NCBI RefSeq assembly: GCF_008629655.1
Contig: NZ_VWSG01000012.1
Span: 17,727 to 81,726 of the forward strand
DNA from: Paenimyroides baculatum
GTDB lineage: Bacteria > Bacteroidota > Bacteroidia > Flavobacteriales > Flavobacteriaceae
Reading direction: 5' to 3'
DNA: 64,000 nucleotides
Positions within the stretch are counted from its first letter, which is position 1. Each line of letters starts with the position of its first letter. The position numbers and the translations under genes are program-made. The notes beneath the pieces were generated by a model, which searched no databases, had not been told where the DNA came from, and worked only from the letters and a program-made list of their open reading frames with translations. Of this stretch, positions 37,046-44,711 are shown one piece after another.

Positions 37046-38263
37046 TTATAGATAGATCATTGCCTGAAGTGTTACAATGTCTCTTTTTACTGCACCAAAG
37101 TCTTCGTGCGAATATTCTAAAGTAAGTTTTGAATTGTTGCCCTTTAAGTAGATGTTTGTTCCAACATTAAAAATATTTCGGTTGTCATCTATAGCATCGT
37201 AACTGTTTAAAGATACCGATGTGTACGGCTGTAATTTTGTCTTTTTACCAATGGTTGCCGGAATTAAATATCCAACATGACCATACGTCATACTACCCGT
37301 TCCGTAAGCGTTGTACAGATAATTTGTGCCGTAATCGTTATTCTGATACGTGGCATAAGCCGTTAAAGCCGCACCGTTTTCGCCTATCGGAGCATCGTAA
37401 AAAGCATCAACAGCAAATATGTTTACGTTCTCTCCTTTTACCTCATTGTTTTCAAGGATTGCAGCTCCCGAAGGATGTGTAAAAAATCCGGCACCTACAT
37501 TAAATACTTTTTTTGCTCCAAGATATGTTCCTACCTTATAAGGCAAAAAGTTCGACTCCATATCCAAGAAATTATATTCGAAATATCCTGCGTATGTTTT
37601 ACCTGCGTCTTTAGATCCTAATAATTTTCTTCCACCATAAACAGCTTGATTTGCAACAGCTTCGCGGGCATCTAAACTATTGGTAATGGCATCGTTAACC
37701 GAAACTCGGTAATGAAATTTACCAAATTCACCCTTTGCATAAAATCCCAAATGACGTGCAAACTGATCAGACAATCCAAGCGTAGCCCAAGACTGTCGGT
37801 TATTATCCATCGTCAAAAAGTTTAAAGTTCCCTGATTGTTTAAGCGCGAAATCCCGTTGTAGTAATGCAATCCGCCACCTAAATGATGCGTTTTAGCGAT
37901 TTTATATTGTGCCGTTACATCGTGTAAAAAGAATTGAGAAGCTTCTCCCGTTCCTGTCGGTGTAAGATTATTGGCGTTTAAACTGTTTAACCCCAAATGT
38001 GTAAGAATTAAAAAATCGTCGCTAATTTGAGCATATAAAATAAGCCTGGCTCTGCGCAAATTAAAGTTTGTTTTGCTTTGATCTTCGGCAACACTGTTAT
38101 TATGCGATGCTTGAACCTGCGCCCAAGTTATCAGCCTGAAATAGCTGCTTCCCTCCTCGTTAAGTTTCACTTTTAAACCGCCGTTGTAATCAGGAGCCGC
38201 TTGTGAATACATTTGAGAAGAAAACAGCGCTAGGGCAATTCCTAATAAAATCTTTCTTTTCAT
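37046..38263 (-). CDS. Outer-membrane porin (phosphate-selective porin-like barrel)
   Basis: 405 residues with a signal peptide (ending QMYSQ). The mature part is made of short alternating strands with aromatic girdles (YRVSVNDAI, YAGYFEYNF, LTLEYSHEDF) and ends in a hydrophobic strand (VTLQAMIYL), as in OprO/OprP-type barrels. It is 27 bases upstream of the MFS gene and probably gives the outer-membrane route for the same substrate. The ion preference cannot be read. Confidence 0.78.
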   Translation of the reverse strand: MKRKILLGIALALFSSQMYSQAAPDYNGGLKVKLNEEGSSYFRLITWAQVQASHNNSVAEDQSKTNFNLRRARLILYAQISDDFLILTHLGLNSLNANNLTPTGTGEASQFFLHDVTAQYKIAKTHHLGGGLHYYNGISRLNNQGTLNFLTMDNNRQSWATLGLSDQFARHLGFYAKGEFGKFHYRVSVNDAITNSLDAREAVANQAVYGGRKLLGSKDAGKTYAGYFEYNFLDMESNFLPYKVGTYLGAKKVFNVGAGFFTHPSGAAILENNEVKGENVNIFAVDAFYDAPIGENGAALTAYATYQNNDYGTNYLYNAYGTGSMTYGHVGYLIPATIGKKTKLQPYTSVSLNSYDAIDDNRNIFNVGTNIYLKGNNSKLTLEYSHEDFGAVKRDIVTLQAMIYL

Positions 38264-38368
38264 AATAAAAAGTTTATACTGTTTTAAGTTTGATTTGTGT
38301 GCAGTACGAACTTCTTATTTTTTTTAGTTTTGATAAAAAATAGTATACATATCTGTTAAATTTATATA

Positions 38369-38788
38369 TTAATCCTTAAAACGCTCCCATTTTATCAGCA
38401 TAAACTTGTCACCTAACTCAGTCACAATAACACCAGATCCTTTCACATTTTTAGGATCACTGAAATACTTACTCAATTCACTAGCATTAAGTATTTTATA
38501 CGTTGGATGATACTCCGAATTATACGGTCGTTTTATGTTGTATTTCTTTACCCAGTTCATGATTGTAACGTGCGAAATACCTAAAATACGTTCTATTTCT
38601 CGATACGTTAAACCTTCTAAATAAAGTTGTAATGATTTGTTTACATAATAGTCATCAATCTGTTTTCCCAGCTTGTTTACCGTAAAAAAATAATTACATT
38701 TTTTGCACTTAAACCGCTGACGTTCGTTAACAATACCAGCCTTTACAAAGGTATTTGAACCACAATTTGGACATGAATTTTGTTTCAT
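38369..38788 (-). CDS. IS1-like zinc-ribbon/helix-turn-helix protein (orphan InsA type)
   Basis: 139 residues. A zinc ribbon with C6, C9, C28 and C31 (CPNCGS... CKKCNYFF) leads to a helix-turn-helix at about 59-85 (LTYREIERILGISHVTIMNWVKKYNI in part), as in InsA of IS1 elements. The C-terminal 50 residues (to KFMLIKWERFKD) are not a transposase catalytic domain, and no InsB-like frame or terminal inverted repeats are visible. It is therefore a domesticated DNA-binding protein or an IS remnant. It stands just upstream of the porin-MFS block. Confidence 0.7.
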   Translation of the reverse strand: MKQNSCPNCGSNTFVKAGIVNERQRFKCKKCNYFFTVNKLGKQIDDYYVNKSLQLYLEGLTYREIERILGISHVTIMNWVKKYNIKRPYNSEYHPTYKILNASELSKYFSDPKNVKGSGVIVTELGDKFMLIKWERFKD

Positions 38789-39062
38789 ATATATTATTTT
38801 AGCATAAATACATTAATTTAGCACAATATACAAAATACAAATAATAAAAATTAAATAAAAAGAAATAAAAAAAACATATACTATAAATTTTTAAATGATA
38901 TTTTACATTTATATCAATAAAAAACACACTTTAATTAATTGATATAAAATATATATTGTATATATAATCAGTTCTATTATCAAAAAGCCATATTACTCTT
39001 TGTATTTTTTGTAAATTAGTACTTCGCTTAAAAATTCAATTTCCTTTTAATGTAAAAAGATT
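38789..39062. other. AT-rich intergenic region without recognised gene
   Basis: About 270 bases of very AT-rich DNA with many TATAT and AAAATA runs separate the divergent genes at 38788 and 39063. No frame, tRNA or hairpin terminator is seen; promoters for both genes must lie here. Confidence 0.5.
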
Positions 39063-39800
39063 ATGAGAAACCACCTGTTAATTATATCACTTATAGCATC
39101 AACCTTTAGTAGCATGGCACAAGAATTAAAAAAAATAAGATATACAGATGAATTAGCAACTCATGAAGCTGAAGTTAGTATTCAAAAGCAAAATGCTCCA
39201 TCGGTTTTAATACTTCCAGCTTGGATGGGAATTGATGATGAAGCCCGTACCGCAGCTAAAGATTTAGCAAAAGAAGGTTACAATGTATTTATTACTGATG
39301 TTTATGGAAATACCGATACGCCAAAAGACATGGAAGCCGCAAAGAAAATATCGAGTTTTTATAAGGAAAACCCAGATAAATATCGACATAAAATTGAAAT
39401 AGCAGTTAATGAGTTTATAAAATTAGGTGCTAATAAAAATAATACAGCAGTTATTGGCTACTGTTTTGGTGGAACCGGATCTTTAGAAGCTGCTCGTGGA
39501 AATATGAATTTTAAAGGTGTTGTATCAATTCACGGTAGCTTAAAAAAAGTTGATGCAACTTACAACACTATAAAACCTAAAGTATTGGTAATTCATCCCG
39601 CAGAAGATGCGTCGGTTTCCAAGCAAGACATTGATTTGTTTATGGATGAAATGCGAAAAGGCAAAGCCGACTGGCAGTTTTTCTATTACGGAAACAGTAA
39701 ACATACCTTCACAAATCCACAATCTAAAGATTATAATGCGCTAATGACCGAACGTGCTTGGAAACATGTGAAATTATTTTTAGATGAAGTTTTAAAGTAA
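39063..39800 (+). CDS. Secreted dienelactone hydrolase-family protein
   Basis: 245 residues with a signal peptide (ending SSMAQ). The alpha/beta-hydrolase nucleophile elbow is GYCFGG (Cys, as in dienelactone hydrolases), with the acid in the PAEDASV region and the His in NSKHTFTNP. This makes the Cys-Asp-His triad of the family. The natural ester is not known; the export signal is unusual for the catabolic enzyme. Single gene, followed at once by rnpB on the other strand. Confidence 0.83.
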   Translation: MRNHLLIISLIASTFSSMAQELKKIRYTDELATHEAEVSIQKQNAPSVLILPAWMGIDDEARTAAKDLAKEGYNVFITDVYGNTDTPKDMEAAKKISSFYKENPDKYRHKIEIAVNEFIKLGANKNNTAVIGYCFGGTGSLEAARGNMNFKGVVSIHGSLKKVDATYNTIKPKVLVIHPAEDASVSKQDIDLFMDEMRKGKADWQFFYYGNSKHTFTNPQSKDYNALMTERAWKHVKLFLDEVLK

Positions 39801-39803
39801 AAA

Positions 39804-40101
39804 AAGTAGACCTATAAGCCGGGTTCTGTACATCGCCAAAGGCGTGTCCTTATCATTTATCTATGTGCACGGTTACCTGTACACTTTATCTGCCTACCCT
39901 CCAACTTGCGCGAGCAGCACTTAGCGTTGGTTTACATGGCATTTCACCGAATAGAGTTTACCTGGTTTCACTACAGCCGAACTGTACATACTTTCTGTTG
40001 CACTTGTCCTCACCTCACGGCGGACGGGCGTTACCCGCTATTCTGCTCTATGGTGCCCAGACTTTCCTCTGACAAAAAGCCAGCGATAAGGCGGTCTACT
40101 T
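39804..40101 (-). ncRNA. rnpB: RNase P RNA (bacterial class A)
   Basis: On the reverse strand the RNA starts AAGTAGACCGCC, contains the conserved GAGGAAAGTCTGGGC and GGGTAACGCCCG core and ends in ACAGAACCCGGCTTATAGG. The ends pair (AAGTAGACC with GGTCTACTT, helix P1). The catalytic RNA removes 5' leaders from tRNA precursors. A run of T follows the 3' end. A -7 box TACTTTTG (reverse strand, 40113-40106) lies about 5 bases before the 5' end. The short frames predicted inside it are not genes. Confidence 0.95.
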
Positions 40102-40105
40102 GCTG

Positions 40106-40113
40106 CAAAAGTA
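40106..40113 (-). promoter_or_regulatory. -7 promoter element of rnpB
   Basis: The reverse strand reads TACTTTTG, a match to TAnnTTTG, 5 bases before the predicted RNA start. No TTG at the usual distance is clear. Confidence 0.55.
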
Positions 40114-40165
40114 CTACGAATATTTGTTTTATCCTTATAAATACCAACGCTTATTAAATTTTCTG

Positions 40166-40173
40166 TAAATTTG
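40166..40173 (+). promoter_or_regulatory. -7 promoter element of murQ
   Basis: TAAATTTG matches TAnnTTTG and lies 15 bases before the murQ ATG at 40189, leaving a leader of only about 10 bases. Confidence 0.5.
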
Positions 40174-40188
40174 TTTAAAATACAAATT

Positions 40189-41001
40189 ATGTCTTTTGAT
40201 AAAATCACAGAATCTGAATCTAAATACAACCATTTAGAGCAGATGAGTGTTACAGATTTACTTACAAATATCAATAAAGAAGATCAAACGGTGCCTTTTG
40301 CCGTTCAAAAAGCAATTCCACAGATCCAAGCTGCTGTTACCAAAATTGTATCGCAACTAAAAAATGGCGGTCGACTGTTTTATATCGGTGCAGGAACATC
40401 GGGCAGATTGGGAATTGTTGATGCTTCGGAATGTCCGCCAACTTTTGGTGTTGATTATGATAAAGTCATTGGATTAATTGCCGGCGGTGATACTGCTATT
40501 AGAAAAGCGGTTGAAAATGCCGAAGATAATTCCAATCAAGCTGAAATAGATTTAAAGGAATATCAGATCAATTCGAACGATTTTGTTATCGGAATCGCAG
40601 CATCTGGAACAACTCCGTATGTTTTAGGCGGATTAGATTTTTGCAAGAAAAACAACATTCCTACAGGTGGAATTGCCTGTAATGCTGAAAGTCCGTTAGC
40701 GCTGGCAGCAGATTTTCCAATGGTAGTTGTTGTTGGATCAGAATTTGTAACCGGAAGCTCTCGCATGAAAGCAGGAACTGCTCAAAAACTGGTTTTAAAC
40801 ATGATTTCTACTGCAACAATGATTCAGTTGGGGCACGTAAAAGACAATAAAATGGTCGATATGAAACTATCGAACCATAAATTGGTAAACAGAGCCATAC
40901 AAATGGTTATGAACGAACTAAATGTATCCGAAGAAAAAGCGACTGAACTTATAAATGAATACGGCAACGTACGTAATGCTATAAATAATTACACTGAATA
41001 A
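40189..41001 (+). CDS. murQ: N-acetylmuramic acid 6-phosphate etherase
   Basis: About 270 residues. SIS-domain motifs GAGTSGRLGIVDASECPPTFG (sugar-phosphate site, given in part) and TGSSRMKAGTAQK are diagnostic of MurQ, which cleaves the lactyl ether of MurNAc-6-P during peptidoglycan recycling. The frame reaches back to 40171, but that lies within the promoter box, so the ATG at 40189 is chosen. The stop overlaps the next start by 1 base, so the next small genes are in the same operon. The GH3 fusion and amidase in this window act upstream in the same recycling route. Confidence 0.93.
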   Translation: MSFDKITESESKYNHLEQMSVTDLLTNINKEDQTVPFAVQKAIPQIQAAVTKIVSQLKNGGRLFYIGAGTSGRLGIVDASECPPTFGVDYDKVIGLIAGGDTAIRKAVENAEDNSNQAEIDLKEYQINSNDFVIGIAASGTTPYVLGGLDFCKKNNIPTGGIACNAESPLALAADFPMVVVVGSEFVTGSSRMKAGTAQKLVLNMISTATMIQLGHVKDNKMVDMKLSNHKLVNRAIQMVMNELNVSEEKATELINEYGNVRNAINNYTE

Positions 41002-41231
41002 TGACAACACCAAAAGCAGATAAAACCAAAATTTACAAAGGCTTACAAAAAGTTTTCATTGCCATACCATTGATGTTTGTTGGACCGATTATTATTTATT
41101 CGTCTTTTAAAAATCAGGAACATTTTTTATACTATCCCGTTTTAATTTTAGGATGTTTAATCTGTTTGTTTTCTATGTATTTATTTTTTAAGGGATTACG
41201 AACTTTAGTGAGCGGTTTATTTAACGATTAA
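41001..41231 (+). CDS. Small membrane protein (DUF6095-type)
   Basis: 76 residues with two membrane helices (about 18-36 and 44-66). It overlaps the murQ stop by one base. This little protein is regularly found behind murQ in flavobacteria and corresponds, I believe, to DUF6095. Function unknown. Confidence 0.7.
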   Translation: MTTPKADKTKIYKGLQKVFIAIPLMFVGPIIIYSSFKNQEHFLYYPVLILGCLICLFSMYLFFKGLRTLVSGLFND

Positions 41232-41234
41232 TTT

Positions 41235-41606
41235 ATGAAGAAACTAATTTTACTGGCAATTCCGTTTTGTTTGATGGGTTGCTATAATCAAGAAAGAAAT
41301 TGTGCAGATTTTAAAACAGGAAATTTTTTGTTTGAACAAGAAATAAACGGACAAAAACACACTTCTACATTTGTTAGAACTGATAAATATGAGATCGAAA
41401 CTTACAACGGTAAAACCGATACAGCAAGCATTCGTTGGGTAAACGACTGTGAGTACATTCTGCAGAAATTAAATCCTAAAAATATGGCAGAGAAAAAAGC
41501 GGTACAAATGAAAATTCTATCTACAAACGAAAACGGATATACTTTTGAATACAGTATTGTGGGCGATTCTAATAAACAAAAAGGAGAAATTAAGAAGATA
41601 AGATAA
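41235..41606 (+). CDS. Small lipoprotein of the murQ operon
   Basis: 123 residues with a lipobox (LMGC, Cys16) and a soluble part rich in beta strands (FKTGNFLFEQEINGQ). Relatives in flavobacteria are sometimes mislabelled DNA topoisomerase IV; nothing here supports that. It starts 4 bases after the DUF6095-type gene. Function unknown, location periplasmic by lipoprotein signal. Confidence 0.7.
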   Translation: MKKLILLAIPFCLMGCYNQERNCADFKTGNFLFEQEINGQKHTSTFVRTDKYEIETYNGKTDTASIRWVNDCEYILQKLNPKNMAEKKAVQMKILSTNENGYTFEYSIVGDSNKQKGEIKKIR

Positions 41607-41697
41607 ATTTTTCTAATTGATTTTATCATTATTACATAACATGTACATGCGTTTTTTGAATGATTTTTTTTATATCTTTAATAAAAAGAATTGAATC

Positions 41698-42081
41698 ATG
41701 AAAAAATTTGTAGTAATAGCACTTTTATTGACAGCAATTCCAGCTGTTCGTGCACAAGAAGTTAAAACCGACATTGAGATTGTTGATAAGGTTAAAACGG
41801 TTTTTATGACGGTTAACGCAGACCGCTTTCAAGATTTAAAAAGTTTTGACTGGCGTACTCATTTAACAAATGTGTTTAAAGATGTTCCCGAAGATGCAAC
41901 GGTTGGTATTAGGGTAAATATCATGGCAAAACAGCTTACGAGCGACAGCACCACATTACCAAACAGGATGTCGTTACAGGAAATTGGAACAGCAAATAAA
42001 CGCGAAGAAATCCTACGCAGTATTGTAAGTAAAGTACAACTGTTTATAGAAGACGAACAACAAGGAAATAATATAGATTAA
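41698..42081 (+). CDS. Hypothetical exported protein
   Basis: 127 residues with a signal peptide (ending VRAQE). The mature part of about 105 residues has no motif I recognise. It begins 92 bases after the lipoprotein gene and is followed by a strong terminator, so it may be its own unit. Conserved-looking composition and codon use make it a likely gene. Confidence 0.6.
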   Translation: MKKFVVIALLLTAIPAVRAQEVKTDIEIVDKVKTVFMTVNADRFQDLKSFDWRTHLTNVFKDVPEDATVGIRVNIMAKQLTSDSTTLPNRMSLQEIGTANKREEILRSIVSKVQLFIEDEQQGNNID

Positions 42082-42086
42082 AACAA

Positions 42087-42112
42087 AAAGCCGGAAATTA
42101 ATTTCCGGCTTT
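42087..42112. terminator. Bidirectional terminator
   Basis: A perfect 26-base palindrome, AAAGCCGGAAATT / AATTTCCGGCTTT, lies between two converging genes. Confidence 0.85.
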
Positions 42113-42507
42113 TATATTGTTACATAATAAACATCTGTTGAATTACGGTTTACGTTTAAAACTTCAAAACCACCTTCTTCAGGAATTATTTCAACCAAAT
42201 CAAATAGTTTACAGCTTTTTGGTAACCCTTTAAAAATCAAAGTAAATTCTAATGGTTTGTTAAATGGAATTAAAGTCCATTGCGGCGCAAAACTAATACC
42301 GTCTGCAAAAAGTAAATTGTATGTTTTACCTGTTTCCTTATCAATTAAATAAGTACTTTTCCATATTCTTGCGGCATCGCCAGCATCCATTGCATAAATA
42401 GAACAATGAATAATTACCTGCTGCTCTTCATTTTTTAACAGTAAAAGTTCGTTCTTTAATTCGCTACAAATTTCTACTTTTAAATCCTCTTCAAATAAAA
42501 CACTCAT
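42112..42507 (-). CDS. Hypothetical cytoplasmic protein
   Basis: 131 residues from the ATG at 42507 (MSVLFEEDL); a longer frame to 42525 is less likely. No signal peptide or membrane segment. The sequence (AGDAARIWKSTYLIDKETGK, SFAPQWTLIP) suggests a small beta-sandwich protein but I cannot name a family. Convergent with the exported protein to its left. Confidence 0.6.
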   Translation of the reverse strand: MSVLFEEDLKVEICSELKNELLLLKNEEQQVIIHCSIYAMDAGDAARIWKSTYLIDKETGKTYNLLFADGISFAPQWTLIPFNKPLEFTLIFKGLPKSCKLFDLVEIIPEEGGFEVLNVNRNSTDVYYVTI

Positions 42508-42538
42508 AATATGTAAATAAAGCACAAAAGTATAAAAA

Positions 42539-42565
42539 AAAGCGATTCAAAAATTGAATCGCTTT
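42539..42565. terminator. Orphan hairpin, near-identical to the tRNA-His terminator
   Basis: AAAGCGATTCAA / TTGAATCGCTTT with a 3-base loop, followed by TAATATT. The same hairpin, the same 12-base arms and the same flank, ends the tRNA-His pair at 61329-61355. No gene here needs it: the neighbour ending at 42732 has its own terminator. Confidence 0.6.
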
Positions 42566-42680
42566 AATATTCGGTTGAAAATTGGGGCTTTAACAGAACA
42601 GCTTTTAAGCTTTTTAAGGTTACTTGAAAGTACTGTAAATTCATAATATTAAAATGAAAAGTCTATTTCACAACCAAATA

Positions 42681-42710
42681 AAAAAGGCTACACAGTTGTG
42701 TAACCTTTTT
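42681..42710 (-). terminator. Terminator of the TIM-barrel protein gene
   Basis: AAAAAGGcTACAC / GTGTAaCCTTTTT with a 4-base loop and one mismatch, 21 bases after the stop codon. Confidence 0.7.
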
Positions 42711-42731
42711 TATTTATATCTTTTGATCTTA

Positions 42732-43628
42732 TCAGAACATAGTGCTAACAGTAGAAAAGTCGTAGAGAGCAACCCTTGATACGCCATTGGCGTTTAAATA
42801 AGCAACAGCATCTAACAAATCCTGCTGTGTAGCAAAATCACTTACCCTTATTACCCATACATAATTATTTCCCAAGGTAGTTCTTAACAGCTGTGTGCGT
42901 GTCAATAATTTTTGCTGATCGGTATTTTCGTACGCCATTATGTATGCCGTAATGTTATTAGTGGCAAGAAAAGTTGCATTCTGTATAGGAAGATGCATTG
43001 GAATACTAACACTTAACTTCATATTTCGGGGGTCGCACCATTGTTTTGCCACATCATAAATACTATCCATGCGTGCAGTATAAAACGGGATATTTGCCTT
43101 ATAATCAGCAAAGGTATGCGGTTCTATATTTAAATGAAGTCCTGGGAAATCATATTGTAACGTCTGCATTTTGGCTATTAATTTTTGCACTCCGTTGGCA
43201 TCTTTTGCATAAGAATTCTCACTTAGCAAACGTGAAACGTGTATGCTCTGATTTTGTGCCTTGGTTAAAAAGTCGGTAATTTTAATTCCGTTAGTTCCAG
43301 GCGATAGCAACAACGTATCTATTCCATACTTATTTAACTGACTTAGAAGCGTATCGTTAACAGTTGATTCAAAAGCACTTTTCCACATATAGGTAGATCC
43401 TAAATTAAACTGTGGGTTTTTTAAGGCTTTTTTAAAGAAATAACTTGGAATGTTTAAAGGTACAGTTGTTTGAGTTGTTTTATAATACACTCTCACTGAC
43501 TGTTTATAAGAAGGCGTAGCTCCTTCTTTTTTAAACTTTACAGAACGTTCTACTAAAACCGAACCTCCTGCTGCAAACGAGGTTGCTGTATAAATACTTG
43601 CAATTAAACAAAGGAATAGTCTCATCAT
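42732..43628 (-). CDS. Secreted TIM-barrel glycosidase-like protein
   Basis: About 298 residues from the ATG at 43628, with a signal peptide (ending TSFAA). The strand-helix order and phrases DTLLLSPGTNGIKITDFL, HLNIEPHTF (Glu at a strand end), KLSVSIPMHL, ITAYIMAYEN and GVSRVALYDFST resemble the barrel of glycoside-hydrolase-like proteins, and the central NIEPH Glu could be catalytic. The family is not one I can name with assurance. It lies on the same strand as the exopolysaccharide-type genes but 1 kb beyond them, so a link is only suggested. Confidence 0.55.
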   Translation of the reverse strand: MMRLFLCLIASIYTATSFAAGGSVLVERSVKFKKEGATPSYKQSVRVYYKTTQTTVPLNIPSYFFKKALKNPQFNLGSTYMWKSAFESTVNDTLLSQLNKYGIDTLLLSPGTNGIKITDFLTKAQNQSIHVSRLLSENSYAKDANGVQKLIAKMQTLQYDFPGLHLNIEPHTFADYKANIPFYTARMDSIYDVAKQWCDPRNMKLSVSIPMHLPIQNATFLATNNITAYIMAYENTDQQKLLTRTQLLRTTLGNNYVWVIRVSDFATQQDLLDAVAYLNANGVSRVALYDFSTVSTMF

Positions 43629-43667
43629 ATATAATATTAAAATTTTGTAACAAATAACGGCTAACAA

Positions 43668-44074
43668 TCATAAAAATAACATTTTTTATGTTATTACAGA
43701 TGTGCTGCAAATTTAGAGGATTTAATGGTTTTAGGCTGATAAAAAAGTATTATAAATTTTGAATTTTATCAAGTAACTGGGGATGTGGCGGTTATTAATA
43801 CATTTGTTATTGTGATAGGTCGATTAGTGAAGACTTTTGTGTTAGATATTTGTAAGGGGAAACGGATAATAATGATGTGGTGACTAGCTGCAAAAGGGTC
43901 ACATGTGATATAGCAAAAAACAAGGTTTTTGAGAACATTTAATAAGGATGAAAAATTATTTTAAAATTCTCACCAATTTCAAATAATTTTTCAATTTTTA
44001 CAATACATTTACATACACTTATGCAAAATAAAAATTAACGCTTTACATAGTCATTATTTTAATTATGCAAACAA
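43668..44074. other. Intergenic region without recognised gene
   Basis: About 400 bases. Parts at 43770-43920 are less AT-rich than the rest and include a GTGAC / GTCAC inverted repeat near 43880-43900, next to a CACATGTG palindrome, but no frame or RNA gene. Promoters of the two divergent genes should be here. Confidence 0.45.
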
Positions 44075-44467
44075 ATGAAACTACCTTTTTTTAAGACAAA
44101 GACGAATGTTTCCAAACTTTCGGAAACAGAAAAAAATGATTTGAATACACAAATATTAAATCGTTTGCAGCACGAATTAAAAGCAACTTCAGATTTGATA
44201 AACATTGTTTATAACTTTACCAGCGAAAATGGTCGTAAAGGAGATATATTTGCTTCAAAGATGGCAGAAGTTGGCGACGGTGTTACCTACTTTGTAAATA
44301 AAGACAAAAAATACCAGATTTTAGGACGAACAGAAAAATTAAGATGTAGTGAACATGAGATTGCACAAAATCTTTTTGCAAAAATTGAAATGGCAATTAA
44401 ATACAACTGTGTTTTAACCGAATGGAATATTACTACGGAAAATAAATGCACAGGTAGGAATTGGTAA
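44075..44467 (+). CDS. Hypothetical protein
   Basis: 130 residues, soluble, no signal peptide. Begins with a Lys/Thr-rich stretch followed by a helical part (LNTQILNRLQHELKATSDLINI). I do not recognise it. It stands alone on the forward strand between reverse-strand genes and converges on a strong terminator. Confidence 0.5.
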   Translation: MKLPFFKTKTNVSKLSETEKNDLNTQILNRLQHELKATSDLINIVYNFTSENGRKGDIFASKMAEVGDGVTYFVNKDKKYQILGRTEKLRCSEHEIAQNLFAKIEMAIKYNCVLTEWNITTENKCTGRNW

Positions 44468-44654
44468 TAATAATATACTAGGTATGAAGTGACCAGATAT
44501 AGAGAATTCTAATTCTATATTTTTATACAGATTACTTCGTTTGTTCGACCTTTGATCTTGAGAAACAGAATAAAAACGATATATTTTTCTGATAACATTT
44601 AAAATTTATAGAGATCTTTGAATGTAATTCATTAGGTTATTTTCAATGAAAATA

Positions 44655-44688
44655 AAAAAGGTTTAACCGTTAACGGTTAAACCTTTTT
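44655..44688. terminator. Bidirectional terminator
   Basis: A perfect 34-base palindrome centred on CCGTTAACGG, with AAAAAAGG and CCTTTTT ends, separates converging genes. Confidence 0.85.
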
Positions 44689-44711
44689 AGTAAAATAACT
44701 TATAAAATATA

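Noticed and set aside
39863..40157. Short forward frames between the dienelactone hydrolase gene and murQ
   Set aside because: They lie inside the RNase P RNA, whose conserved core is clear on the other strand.
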